This document shows, piece by piece, positions 49,901 through 63,900 of a stretch of 64,000 nt of DNA. The notes beneath the pieces are model-generated. The model did not search any database. It was not told the DNA's origin and saw only the letters and a list, made by a program, of their open reading frames with translations. The position numbers and the translations under genes are program-made. Position 1 is the stretch's first letter; each line of letters begins with the position of its first letter. Origin of the DNA: Limanda limanda (Eukaryota > Chordata > Actinopteri > Pleuronectiformes > Pleuronectidae). The stretch covers positions 620,001 to 684,000 of the forward strand of contig NW_026870603.1 of the NCBI RefSeq assembly GCF_963576545.1, in the 5' to 3' direction.

Positions 49901-52900
49901 GACTTGCAAGTAGGCTCTACCCCCACTAAATGGGGTAGCGCGCATCGATCGGTACCATCCTTGAGCTTCTCCGACTTTCGGAAGGGTTAGGGTTAGGGTT
50001 AGGGATGAAAGCACATAGGAGAAAGAGATATTCTTGAATAACTTTTTTTGTGAAGGTCGGAGAGACTTGCAAGTAGGCTCTACCCCCACTAAATGGGGTA
50101 GCGCGCATCGATCGGTACCATCCTTGAGCTTCTCCGACTTTCGGAAGGGTTAGGGTTAGGGTTAGGGATGAAAGCACATAGGAGAAAGAGATATTCTTGA
50201 ATAACTTTTTTTGTGAAGGTCGGAGAGACTTGGAAAGTGGTTGCATCTGGACTAATTTGGGTCCTGCGGATCGATTGGTACCATCCCCGAGCTTGTACGA
50301 CCTTCGGAAGAGGTCGACCAACGAAATTCCCCCAAATCTGAGGAGATATTCTTGAATAACTTTTTTTGTGAAGGTCGGAGAGACTTGCAAGTAGGCTCTA
50401 CCCCCACTAAATGGGGTTGCGCGCATCGATCGGTACCATCCTTGAGCTTCTCCGACTTTCGGAAGGGTTAGGGTTAGGGTTAGGGATGAAAGCACATAGG
50501 AGAAAGAGATATTCTTGAATAACTTTTTTTGTGAAGGTCGGAGAGACTTGCAAGTAGGCTCTACCCCCACTAAATGGGGTAGCGCGCATTGATCGGTACC
50601 ATCCTTGAGCTTCTCCGACTTTCGGAAGGGTTAGGGTTAGGGTTAGGGATGAAAGCACATAGGAGAAAGAGATATTCTTGAATAACTTTTTTTGTGAAGG
50701 TCGGAGAGACTTGCAAGTAGGCTCTACCCCACTAAATGGAGTAGCGTGCATCGATCAGTACCATCCTTGAGCTTCTCCGACTTTTGGAAGGATTAGGGTT
50801 AGGGTTAGGGATGAAAGCACATAGGAGAAAGAGATATTCTTGAATAACTTTTTTTGTGAAGGTCGGAGAGACTTGCAAGTAGGCTCTACCCCCACTAAAT
50901 GGGGTAGCGCGCATCGATCGGTACCATCCTTGAGCTTCTCCGACTTTCGGAAGGGTTAGGGTTAGGGTTAGGGATGAAAGCACATAGGAGAAAGAGATAT
51001 TCTTGAATAACTTTTTTTGTGAAGGTCGGAGAGACTTGCAAGTAGGCTCTACCCCCACTAAATGGGGTAGCGCGCATCGATCGGTACCATCCTTGAGCTT
51101 CTCCGACTTTCGGAAGGGTTAGGGTTAGGGTTAGGGATGAAAGCACATAGGAGAAAGAGATATTCTTGAATAACTTTTTTTGTGAAGGTCGGAGAGACTT
51201 GGAAAGTGGTCGCATCTGGACTAATTTGGGTCCTGCGGATCGATTGGTACCATCCCCGAGCTTGTACGACCTTCGGAAGAGGTCGACCGACGAAATTCCC
51301 CCAAATCTGAGGAGATATTCTTGAATAACTTTTTTTGTGAAGGTCGGAGAGACTTGCAAGTAGGCTCTACCCCCACTAAATGGGGTAGCGCGCATCGATC
51401 GGTACCATCCTTGAGCTTCTCCGACTTTCGGAAGGGTTAGGGTTAGGGTTAGGGATGAAAGCACATAGGAGAAAGAGATATTCTTGAATAACTTTTTTTG
51501 TGAAGGTCGGAGAGACTTGGAAAGTGGTTGCATCTGGACTAATTTGGGTCCTGCGGATCGATTGGTACCATCCCCGAGCTTGTACGACCTTCGGAAGAGG
51601 TCGACCGACGAAATTCCCCCAAATCTGAGGAGATATTCTTGAATAACTTTTTTTGTGAAGGTCGGAGAGACTTGCAAGTAGGCTCTACCCCCACTAAATG
51701 GGGTTGCGCGCATCGATCGGTACCATCCTTGAGCTTCTCCGACTTTCGGAAGGGTTAGGGTTAGGGTTAGGGATGAAAGCACATAGGAGAAAGAGATATT
51801 CTTGAATAACTTTTTTTGTGAAGGTCGGAGAGACTTGCAAGTAGGCTCTACCCCCACTAAATGGGGTAGCGCGCATTGATCGGTACCATCCTTGAGCTTC
51901 TCCGACTTTCGGAAGGGTTAGGGTTAGGGATGAAAGCACATAGGAGAAAGAGATATTCTTGAATAACTTTTTTTGTGAAGGTCGGAGAGACTTGCAAGTA
52001 GGCTCTACCCCCACTAAATGGGGTTGCGCGCATCGATCGGTACCATCCTTGAGCTTCTCCGACTTTCGGAAGGGTTAGGGTTAGGGTTAGGGATGAAAGC
52101 ACATAGGAGAAAGAGATATTCTTGAATAACTTTTTTTGTGAAGGTCGGAGAGACTTGCAAGTAGGCTCTACCCCCACTAAATGGGGTAGCGCGCATTGAT
52201 CGGTACCATCCTTGAGCTTCTCCGACTTTCGGAAGGGTTAGGGTTAGGGTTAGGGATGAAAGCACATAGGAGAAAGAGATATTCTTGAATAACTTTTTTT
52301 GTGAAGGTCGGAGAGACTTGCAAGTAGGCTCTACCCCACTAAATGGAGTAGCGTGCATCGATCAGTACCATCCTTGAGCTTCTCCGACTTTCGGAAGGGT
52401 TAGGGTTAGGGTTAGGGATGAAAGCACATAGGAGAAAGAGATATTCTTGAATAACTTTTTTTGTGAAGGTCGGAGAGACTTGCAAGTAGGCTCTACCCCC
52501 ACTAAATGGGGTAGCGCGCATCGATCGGTACCATCCTTGAGCTTCTCCGACTTTCGGAAGGGTTAGGGTTAGGGTTAGGGATGAAAGCACATAGGAGAAA
52601 GAGATATTCTTGAATAACTTTTTTTGTGAAGGTCGGAGAGACTTGCAAGTAGGCTCTACCCCCACTAAATGGGGTAGCGCGCATCGATCGGTACCATCCT
52701 TGAGCTTCTCCGACTTTCGGAAGGGTTAGGGTTAGGGTTAGGGATGAAAGCACATAGGAGAAAGAGATATTCTTGAATAACTTTTTTTGTGAAGGTCGGA
52801 GAGACTTGGAAAGTGGTTGCATCTGGACTAATTTGGGTCCTGCGGATCGATTGGTACCATCCCCGAGCTTGTACGACCTTCGGAAGAGGTCGACCGACGA

Positions 52901-53752
52901 AATTCCCCCAAATCTGAGGAGATATTCTTGAATAACTTTTTTTGTGAAGGTCGGATAGACTTGCAAGTAGGCTCTACCCCCACTAAATGGGGTAGCGCGC
53001 ATCGATCGGTACCATCCTTGAGCTTCTCCGACTTTCGGAAGGGTTAGGGTTAGGGTTAGGGATGAAAGCACATAGGAGAAAGAGATATTCTTGAATAACT
53101 TTTTTTGTGAAGGTCGGAGAGACTTGCAAGTAGGCTCTACCCCCACTAAATGGGGTAGCGCGCATCGATCAGTACCATCCTTGAGCTTCTCCGACTTTCG
53201 GAAGGGTTAGGGTTAGGGTTAGGGATGAAAGCACATAGGAGAAGGAGATATTCTTGAATAACTTTTTTTGTGAAGGTCGGAGAGACTTGCAAGTAGGCTC
53301 TACCCCCACTAAATGGGGTAGCGCGCATCGATCGGTACCATCTTTGAGCTTCTCCGACTTTCGGAAGGGTTAGGGTTAGGGTTAGGGATGAAAGCACATA
53401 GGAGAAAGAGATATTCTTGAATAACTTTTTTTGTGAAGGTCGGAGAGACTTGCAAGTAGGCTCTACCCCCACTAAATGGGGTAGCGCGCATCGATCGGTA
53501 CCATCCTTGAGCTTCTCCGACTTTCGGAAGGGTTAGGGTTAGGGTTAGGGATGAAAGCACATAGGAGAAAGAGATATTCTTGAATAACTTTTTTTGTGAA
53601 GGTCGGAGAGACTTGGAAAGTGGTTGCATCTGGACTAATTTGGGTCCTGCGGATCGATTGGTACCATCCCCGAGCTTGTACGACCTTCGGAAGAGGTCGA
53701 CCGACGAAATTCCCCCAAATCTGAGGAGATATTCTTGAATAACTTTTTTTGT
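46993..53752 (+). repeat. ~7-kb higher-order repeat, copy 2 (6,760 bp, with a conversion or deletion patch)
   Basis: B monomers are at 47639, 48446, 48764, 49408, 50215, 51184, 51502, 52791 and 53598. It matches copy 1 at +7,079 up to about 50.5 kb and at +6,760 after about 50.8 kb. It lacks two A and one B, and the break lies in the chimeric A at 50696. The B at 51184 has a private GTGGTCGCATC. Confidence 0.92.
50696..50857 (+). repeat. Chimeric A monomer marking a recombination junction
   Basis: The left part has the C4 contraction, GGAGTAGCGTGC and ATCAGTACC, as in the monomers at 45543, 52303 and 59545. The right part has CTTTTGGAAGGATTAGGG, as in the monomers at 57937 and others. No other copy combines them. 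The switch lies between the A at 50757 and the T at 50785. Length is 162 bp. Confidence 0.85.
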
Positions 53753-56700
53753 GAAGGTCGGAGAGACTTGCAAGTAGGCTCTACCCCCACTAAATGGGGT
53801 AGCGCGCATCGATCGGTACCATCCTTGAGCTTCTCCGACTTTTGGAAGGGTTAGGGTTAGGGTTAGGGATGAAAGCACATAGGAGAAAGAGATATTCTTG
53901 AATAACTTTTTTTGTGAAGGTCGGAGAGACTTGCAAGTAGGCTCTACCCCCACTAAATGGGGTAGCGCGCATCGATCGGTACTATCCTTGAGCTTCTCCG
54001 ACTTTCGGAAGGGTTAGGGTTAGGGTTAGGGATGAAAGCACATAGGAGAAAGAGATATTCTTAATTAACTTTTTTTGTGAAGGTCGGAGAGACTTGCAAG
54101 TAGGCTCTACCCCCACTAAATGGGGTAGCGCACATCGATCGGTACCATCCTTGAGCTTCTCCGACTTTCGGAAGGGTTAGGGTTAGGGTTAGGGATGAAA
54201 GCACATAGGAGAAAGAGATATTCTTGAATAACTTTTTTTGTGAAGGTCGGAGAGACTTGCAAGTAGGCTCTACCCCCACTAAATGGGGTAGCGCGCATCG
54301 ATCGGTACCATCCTTGAGCTTCTCCGACTTTCGGAAGGGTTAGGGTTAGGGATGAAAGCACATAGGAGAAAGAGATATTCTTGAATAACTTTTTTTGTGA
54401 AGGTCGGAGAGACTTGGAAAGTGGTTGCATCTGGACTAATTTGGGTCCTGCGGATCGATTGGTACCATCCCCGAGCTTGTACGACCTTCGGAAGAGGTCG
54501 ACCGACGAAATTCCCCCAAATCTGAGGAGATATTCTTGAATAACTTTTTTTGTGAAGGTCGGAGAGACTTGCAAGTAGGCTCTACCCCCACTAAATGGGG
54601 TAGCGCACATCGATCGGTACCATCCTTGAGCTTCTCCGACTTTCGGAAGGGTTAGGGTTAGGGTTAGGGATGAAAGCACATAGGAGAAAGAGATATTCTT
54701 GAATAACTTTTTTTGTGAAGGTCGGAGAGACTTGCAAGTAGGCTCTACCCCCACTAAATGGGGTAGCGCGCATCGATCGGTACCATCCTTGAGCTTCTCC
54801 GACTTTTGGAAGGATTAGGGTTAGGGTTAGGGATGAAAGCACATAGGAGAAAGAGATATTCTTGAATAACTTTTTTTGTGAAGGTCGGAGAGACTTGCAA
54901 GTAGGCTCTACCCCCACTAAATGGGGTAGCGCGCATCGATCGGTACCATCTTTGAGCTTCTCCGACTTTCGGAAGGGTTAGGGTTAGGGTTAGGGATGAA
55001 AGCACATAGGAGAAAGAGATATTCTTGAATAACTTTTTTTGTGAAGGTCGGAGAGACTTGCAAGTAGGCTCTACCCCCACTAAATGGGGTAGCGCGCATC
55101 GATCGGTACCATCTTTGAGCTTCTCCGACTTTCGGAAGGGTTAGGGTTAGGGTTAGGGATGAAAGCACATAGGAGAAAGAGATATTCTTGAATAACTTTT
55201 TTTGTGAAGGTCGGAGAGACATGGAAAGTGGTTGCATCTGGACTAATTTGGGTCCTGCGGATCGATTGGTACCATCCCCGAGCTTGTACGACCTTCGGAA
55301 GAGGTCGACCGACGAAATTCCCCCAAATCTGAGGAGATATTCTTGAATAACTTTTTTTGTGAAGGTCGGAGAGACTTGCAAGTAGGCTCTACCCCCACTA
55401 AATGGGGTAGCGCGCATCGATCGGTACCATCCTTGAGCTTCTCCGACTTTCGGAAGGGTTAGGGTTAGGGTTAGGGATGAAAGCACATAGGAGAAAGAGA
55501 TATTCTTGAATAACTTTTTTTGTGAAGGTCGGAGAGACTTGGAAAGTGGTTGCATCTGGACTAATTTGGGTCCTGCGGATCGATTGGTACCATCCCCGAG
55601 CTTGTACGACCTTCGGAAGAGGTCGACCGACGAAATTCCCCCAAATCTGAGGAGATATTCTTGAATAACTTTTTTTGTGAAGGTCGGAGAGACTTGCAAG
55701 TAGGCTCTACCCCCACTAAATGGGGTTGCGCGCATCGATCGGTACCATCCTTGAGCTTCTCCGACTTTCGGAAGGGTTAGGGTTAGGGTTAGGGATGAAA
55801 GCACATAGGAGAAAGAGATATTCTTGAATAACTTTTTTTGTGAAGGTCGGAGAGACTTGCAAGTAGGCTCTACCCCCACTAAATGGGGTAGCGCACATTG
55901 ATCGGTACCATCCTTGAGCTTCTCCGACTTTCGGAAGGGTTAGGGTTAGGGTTAGGGATGAAAGCACATAGGAGAAAGAGATATTCTTGAATAACTTTTT
56001 TTGTGAAGGTCGGAGAGACTTGCAAGTAGGCTCTACCCCCACTAAATGGGGTTGCGCGCATCGATCGGTACCATCTTTGAGCTTCTCCGACTTTCGGAAG
56101 GGTTAGGGTTAGGGTTAGGGATGAAAGCACATAGGAGAAAGAGATATTCTTGAATAACTTTTTTTGTGAAGGTCGGAGAGACTTGGAAAGTGGTTGCATC
56201 TGGACTAATTTGGGTCCTGCGGATCGATTGGTACCATCCCCGAGCTTGTACGACCTTCGGAAGAGGTCGACCGACGAAATTCCCCCAAATCTGAGGAGAT
56301 ATTCTTGAATAACTTTTTTTGTGAAGGTCGGAGAGACTTGCAAGTAGGCTCTACCCCCACTAAATGGGGTAGCGCACATCGATCGGTACCATCCTTGAGC
56401 TTCTCCGACTTTCGGAAGGGTTAGGGTTAGGGTTAGGGATGAAAGCACATAGGAGAAAGAGATATTCTTGAATAACTTTTTTTGTGAAGGTCGGAGAGAC
56501 TTGCAAGTAGGCTCTACCCCCACTAAATGGGGTAGCGCGCATCGATCGGTACCATCTTTGAGCTTCTCCGACTTTTGGAAGGATTAGGGTTAGGGTTAGG
56601 GATGAAAGCACATAGGAGAAAGAGATATTCTTGAATAACTTTTTTTGTGAAGGTCGGAGAGACTTGCAAGTAGGCTCTACCCCCACTAAATGGGGTAGCG

Positions 56701-59700
56701 CGCATCGATCGGTACCATCCTTGAGCTTCTCCGACTTTCGGAAGGGTTAGGGTTAGGGTTAGGGATGAAAGCACATAGGAGAAAGAGATATTCTTGAATA
56801 ACTTTTTTTGTGAAGGTCGGAGAGACTTGCAAGTAGGCTCTACCCCCACTAAATGGGGTAGCGCGCATCGATCGGTACCATCCTTGAGCTTCTCCGACTT
56901 TCGGAAGGGTTAGGGTTAGGGTTAGGGATGAAAGCACATAGGAGAAAGAGATATTCTTGAATAACTTTTTTTGTGAAGGTCGGAGAGACTTGGAAAGTGG
57001 TTGCATCTGGACTAATTTGGGTCCTGCGGATCGATTGGTACCATCCCCGAGCTTGTACGACCTTCGGAAGAGGTCGACCAACGAAATTCCCCCAAATCTG
57101 AGGAGATATTCTTGAATAACTTTTTTTGTGAAGGTCGGAGAGACTTGCAAGTAGGCTCTACCCCCACTAAATGGGGTTGCGCGCATCGATCGGTACCATC
57201 CTTGAGCTTCTCCGACTTTCGGAAGGGTTAGGGTTAGGGTTAGGGATGAAAGCACATAGGAGAAAGAGATATTCTTGAATAACTTTTTTTGTGAAGGTCG
57301 GAGAGACTTGCAAGTAGGCTCTACCCCCACTAAATGGGGTAGCGCACATTGATCGGTACCATCCTTGAGCTTCTCCGACTTTCGGAAGGGTTAGGGTTAG
57401 GGTTAGGGATGAAAGCACATAGGAGAAAGAGATATTCTTGAATAACTTTTTTTGTGAAGGTCGGAGAGACTTGCAAGTAGGCTCTACCCCCACTAAATGG
57501 GGTTGCGCGCATCGATCGGTACCATCCTTGAGCTTCTCCGACTTTCGGAAGGGTTAGGGTTAGGGTTAGGGATGAAAGCACATAGGAGAAAGAGATATTC
57601 TTGAATAACTTTTTTTGTGAAGGTCGGAGAGACTTGGAAAGTGGTTGCATCTGGACTAATTTGGGTCCTGCGGATCGATTGGTACCATCCCCGAGCTTGT
57701 ACGACCTTCGGAAGAGGTCGACCGACGAAATTCCCCCAAATCTGAGGAGATATTCTTGAATAACTTTTTTTGTGAAGGTCGGAGAGACTTGCAAGTAGGC
57801 TCTACCCCCACTAAATGGGGTAGCGCACATCGATCGGTACCATCCTTGAGCTTCTCCGACTTTCGGAAGGGTTAGGGTTAGGGTTAGGGATGAAAGCACA
57901 TAGGAGAAAGAGATATTCTTGAATAACTTTTTTTGTGAAGGTCGGAGAGACTTGCAAGTAGGCTCTACCCCCACTAAATGGGGTAGCGCGCATCGATCGG
58001 TACCATCCTTGAGCTTCTCCGACTTTTGGAAGGATTAGGGTTAGGGTTAGGGATGAAAGCACATAGGAGAAAGAGATATTCTTGAATAACTTTTTTTGTG
58101 AAGGTCGGAGAGACTTGCAAGTAGGCTCTACCCCCACTAAATGGGGTAGCGCGCATCGATCGGTACCATCCTTGAGCTTCTCCGACTTTCGGAAGGGTTA
58201 GGGTTAGGGTTAGGGATGAAAGCACATAGGAGAAAGAGATATTCTTGAATAACTTTTTTTGTGAAGGTCGGAGAGACTTGCAAGTAGGCTCTACCCCCAC
58301 TAAATGGGGTAGCGCGCATCGATCGGTACCATCCTTGAGCTTCTCCGACTTTCGGAAGGGTTAGGGTTAGGGTTAGGGATGAAAGCACATAGGAGAAAGA
58401 GATATTCTTGAATAACTTTTTTTGTGAAGGTCGGAGAGACTTGGAAAGTGGTTGCATCTGGACTAATTTGGGTCCTGCGGATCGATTGGTACCATCCCCG
58501 AGCTTGTACGACCTTCGGAAGAGGTCGACCGACGAAATTCCCCCAAATCTGAGGAGATATTCTTGAATAACTTTTTTTGTGAAGGTCGGAGAGACTTGCA
58601 AGTAGGCTCTACCCCCACTAAATGGGGTAGCGCGCATCGATCGGTACCATCCTTGAGCTTCTCCGACTTTCGGAAGGGTTAGGGTTAGGGTTAGGGATGA
58701 AAGCACATAGGAGAAAGAGATATTCTTGAATAACTTTTTTTGTGAAGGTCGGAGAGACTTGGAAAGTGGTTGCATCTGGACTAATTTGGGTCCTGCGGAT
58801 CGATTGGTACCATCCCCGAGCTTGTACGACCTTCGGAAGAGGTCGACCGACGAAATTCCACCAAATCTGAGGAGATATTCTTGAATAACTTTTTTTGTGA
58901 AGGTCGGAGAGACTTGCAAGTAGGCTCTACCCCCACTAAATGGGGTTGCGCGCATCGATCGGTACCATCCTTGAGCTTCTCCGACTTTCGGAAGGGTTAG
59001 GGTTAGGGTTAGGGATGAAAGCACATAGGAGAAAGAGATATTCTTGAATAACTTTTTTTGTGAAGGTCGGAGAGACTTGCAAGTAGGCTCTACCCCCACT
59101 AAATGGGGTAGCGCGCATTGATCGGTACCATCCTTGAGCTTCTCCGACTTTCGGAAGGGTTAGGGTTAGGGATGAAAGCACATAGGAGAAAGAGATATTC
59201 TTGAATAACTTTTTTTGTGAAGGTCGGAGAGACTTGCAAGTAGGCTCTACCCCCACTAAATGGGGTTGCGCGCATCGATCGGTACCATCCTTGAGCTTCT
59301 CCGACTTTCGGAAGGGTTAGGGTTAGGGTTAGGGATGAAAGCACATAGGAGAAAGAGATATTCTTGAATAACTTTTTTTGTGAAGGTCGGAGAGACTTGC
59401 AAGTAGGCTCTACCCCCACTAAATGGGGTAGCGCGCATTGATCGGTACCATCCTTGAGCTTCTCCGACTTTCGGAAGGGTTAGGGTTAGGGTTAGGGATG
59501 AAAGCACATAGGAGAAAGAGATATTCTTGAATAACTTTTTTTGTGAAGGTCGGAGAGACTTGCAAGTAGGCTCTACCCCACTAAATGGAGTAGCGTGCAT
59601 CGATCAGTACCATCCTTGAGCTTCTCCGACTTTCGGAAGGGTTAGGGTTAGGGTTAGGGATGAAAGCACATAGGAGAAAGAGATATTCTTGAATAACTTT

Positions 59701-60994
59701 TTTTGTGAAGGTCGGAGAGACTTGCAAGTAGGCTCTACCCCCACTAAATGGGGTAGCGCGCATCGATCGGTACCATCCTTGAGCTTCTCCGACTTTCGGA
59801 AGGGTTAGGGTTAGGGTTAGGGATGAAAGCACATAGGAGAAAGAGATATTCTTGAATAACTTTTTTTGTGAAGGTCGGAGAGACTTGCAAGTAGGCTCTA
59901 CCCCCACTAAATGGGGTAGCGCGCATCGATCGGTACCATCCTTGAGCTTCTCCGACTTTCGGAAGGGTTAGGGTTAGGGTTAGGGATGAAAGCACATAGG
60001 AGAAAGAGATATTCTTGAATAACTTTTTTTGTGAAGGTCGGAGAGACTTGGAAAGTGGTTGCATCTGGACTAATTTGGGTCCTGCGGATCGATTGGTACC
60101 ATCCCCGAGCTTGTACGACCTTCGGAAGAGGTCGACCGACGAAATTCCCCCAAATCTGAGGAGATATTCTTGAATAACTTTTTTTGTGAAGGTCGGATAG
60201 ACTTGCAAGTAGGCTCTACCCCCACTAAATGGGGTAGCGCGCATCGATCGGTACCATCCTTGAGCTTCTCCGACTTTCGGAAGGGTTAGGGTTAGGGTTA
60301 GGGATGAAAGCACATAGGAGAAAGAGATATTCTTGAATAACTTTTTTTGTGAAGGTCGGAGAGACTTGCAAGTAGGCTCTACCCCCACTAAATGGGGTAG
60401 CGCGCATCGATCAGTACCATCCTTGAGCTTCTCCGACTTTCGGAAGGGTTAGGGTTAGGGTTAGGGATGAAAGCACATAGGAGAAGGAGATATTCTTGAA
60501 TAACTTTTTTTGTGAAGGTCGGAGAGACTTGCAAGTAGGCTCTACCCCCACTAAATGGGGTAGCGCGCATCGATCGGTACCATCTTTGAGCTTCTCCGAC
60601 TTTCGGAAGGGTTAGGGTTAGGGTTAGGGATGAAAGCACATAGGAGAAAGAGATATTCTTGAATAACTTTTTTTGTGAAGGTCGGAGAGACTTGCAAGTA
60701 GGCTCTACCCCCACTAAATGGGGTAGCGCGCATCGATCGGTACCATCCTTGAGCTTCTCCGACTTTCGGAAGGGTTAGGGTTAGGGTTAGGGATGAAAGC
60801 ACATAGGAGAAAGAGATATTCTTGAATAACTTTTTTTGTGAAGGTCGGAGAGACTTGGAAAGTGGTTGCATCTGGACTAATTTGGGTCCTGCGGATCGAT
60901 TGGTACCATCCCCGAGCTTGTACGACCTTCGGAAGAGGTCGACCGACGAAATTCCCCCAAATCTGAGGAGATATTCTTGAATAACTTTTTTTGT
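53753..60994 (+). repeat. ~7-kb higher-order repeat, copy 3 (7,242 bp)
   Basis: B monomers are at 54399, 55206, 55524, 56168, 56975, 57619, 58426, 58744, 60033 and 60840. It follows copy 2 at +6,760 until about 57.3 kb and at +7,242 after, retaining the A-B-A segment that copy 2 lacks. Private changes include GGAGAGACATGGAAAG in the B at 55206 and AATTCCACCAAATC in the B at 58744. Confidence 0.92.
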
Positions 60995-63900
60995 GAAGGT
61001 CGGAGAGACTTGCAAGTAGGCTCTACCCCCACTAAATGGGGTAGCGCGCATCGATCGGTACCATCCTTGAGCTTCTCCGACTTTCGGAAGGGTTAGGGTT
61101 AGGGTTAGGGATGAAAGCACATAGGAGAAAGAGATATTCTTGAATAACTTTTTTTGTGAAGGTCGGAGAGACTTGCAAGTAGGCTCTACCCCCACTAAAT
61201 GGCGTAGCGCACATCGATCGGTACCATCCTTGAGCTTCTCCGACTTTCGGAAGGGTTAGGGTTAGGGTTAGGGATGAAAGCACATAGGAGAAAGAGATAT
61301 TCTTGAATAACTTTTTTTGTGAAGGTCGGAGAGACTTGGAAAGTGGTTGCATCTGGACTAATTTGGGTCCTGCGGATCGATTGGTACCATCCCCGAGCTT
61401 GTACGACCTTCGGAAGAGGTCGACCGACGAAATTCCCCCAAATCTGAGGAGATATTCTTGAATAACTTTTTTTGTGAAGGTCGGAGAGACTTGCAAGTAG
61501 GCTCTACCCCCACTAAATGGGGTAGCGCGCATCGATCGGTACCATCCTTGAGCTTCTCCGACTTTCGGAAGGGTTAGGGTTAGGGATGAAAGCACATAGG
61601 AGAAAGAGATATTCTTGAATAACTTTTTTTGTGAAGGTCGGAGAGACTTGCAAGTAGGCTCTACCCCCACTAAATGGGGTAGCGCGCATCGATCGGTACC
61701 ATCCTTGAGCTTCTCCGACTTTTGGAAGGATTAGGGTTAGGGTTAGGGATGAAAGCACATAGGAGAAAGAGATATTCTTGAATAACTTTTTTTGTGAAGG
61801 TCGGAGAGACTTGCAAGTAGGCTCTACCCCCACTAAATGGGGTAGCGCGCATCGATCGGTACCATCCTTGAGCTTCTCCGACTTTCGGAAGGGTTAGGGT
61901 TAGGGTTAGGGATGAAAGCACATAGGAGAAAGAGATATTCTTGAATAACTTTTTTTGTGAAGGTCGGAGAGACTTGCAAGTAGGCTCTACCCCCACTAAA
62001 TGGGGTAGCGCGCATCGATCGGTACCATCCTTGAGCTTCTCCGACTTTCGGAAGGGTTAGGGTTAGGGTTAGGGATGAAAGCACATAGGAGAAAGAGATA
62101 TTCTTGAATAACCTTTTTTGTGAAGGTCGGAGAGACTTGGAAAGTGGTTGCATCTGGACTAATTTGGGTCCTGCGGATCGATTGGTACCATCCCCGAGCT
62201 TGTACGACCTTCGGAAGAGGTCGACCGACGAAATTCCCCCAAATCTGAGGAGATATTCTTGAATAACTTTTTTTGTGAAGGTCGGAGAGACTTGCAAGTA
62301 GGCTCTACCCCCACTAAATGGGGTAGCGCGCATCGATCGGTACCATCCTTGAGCTTCTCCGACTTTCGGAAGGGTTAGGGTTAGGGTTAGGGATGAAAGC
62401 ACATAGGAGAAAGAGATATTCTTGAATAACTTTTTTTGTGAAGGTCGGAGAGACTTGGAAAGTGGTTGCATCTGGACTAATTTGGGTCCTGCGGATCGAT
62501 TGGTACCATCCCCGAGCTTGTACGACCTTCGGAAGAGGTCGACCGACGAAATTCCCCCAAATCTGAGGAGATATTCTTGAATAACTTTTTTTGTGAAGGT
62601 CGGAGAGACTTGCAAGTAGGCTCTACCCCCACTAAATGGGGTTGCGCGCATCGATCGGTACCATCCTTGAGCTTCTCCGACTTTCGGAAGGGTTAGGGTT
62701 AGGGTTAGGGATGAAAGCACATAGGAGAAAGAGATATTCTTGAATAACTTTTTTTGTGAAGGTCGGAGAGACTTGCAAGTAGGCTCTACCCCCACTAAAT
62801 GGGGTAGCGCGCATTGATCGGTACCATCCTTGAGCTTCTCCGACTTTCGGAAGGGTTAGGGTTAGGGTTAGGGATGAAAGCACATAGGAGAAAGAGATAT
62901 TCTTGAATAACTTTTTTTGTGAAGGTCGGAGAGACTTGCAAGTAGGCTCTACCCCCACTAAATGGGGTAGCGCGCATCGATCGGTACCATCCTTGAGCTT
63001 CTCCGACTTTCGGAAGGGTTAGGGTTAGGGTTAGGGATGAAAGCACATAGGAGAAAGAGATATTCTTGAATAACTTTTTTTGTGAAGGTCGGAGAGACTT
63101 GCAAGTAGGCTCTACTCCCACTAAATGGGGTAGCGCGCATCGATCGGTACCATCCTTGAGCTTCTCCGACTTTCGGAAGGGTTAGGGTTAGGGTTAGGGA
63201 TGAAAGCACATAGGAGAAAGAGATATTCTTGAATAACTTTTTTTGTGAAGGTCGGAGAGACTTGGAAAGTGGTTGCATCTGGACTAATTTGGGTCCTGCG
63301 GATCGATTGGTACCATCCCCGAGCTTGTACGACCTTCGGAAGAGGTCGACCGACGAAATTCCCCCAAATCTGAGGAGATATTCTTGAATAACTTTTTTTG
63401 TAAAGGTCGGAGAGACTTGCAAGTAGGCTCTACCCCCACTAAATGGGGTTGCGCGCATCGATCGGTACCATCCTTGAGCTTCTCCGACTTTCGGAAGGGT
63501 TAGGGTTAGGGTTAGGGATGAAAGCACATAGGAGAAAGAGATATTCTTGAATAACCTTTTTTGTGAAGGTCGGAGAGACTTGCAAGTAGGCTCTACCCCC
63601 ACTAAATGGGGTAGCGCGCATCGATCGGTACCATCCTTGAGCTTCTCCGACTTTCGGAAGGGTTAGGGTTAGGGATGAAAGCACATAGGAGAAAGAGATA
63701 TTCTTGAATAACTTTTTTTGTGAAGGTCGGAGAGACTTGCAAGTAGGCTCTACCCCCACTAAATGGGGTAGCGCGCATCGATCAGTACCATCCTTGAGCT
63801 TCTCCGACTTTCGGAAGGGTTAGGGTTAGGGTTAGGGATGAAAGCACATAGGAGAAGGAGATATTCTTGAATAACTTTTTTTGTGAAGGTCGGAGAGACT

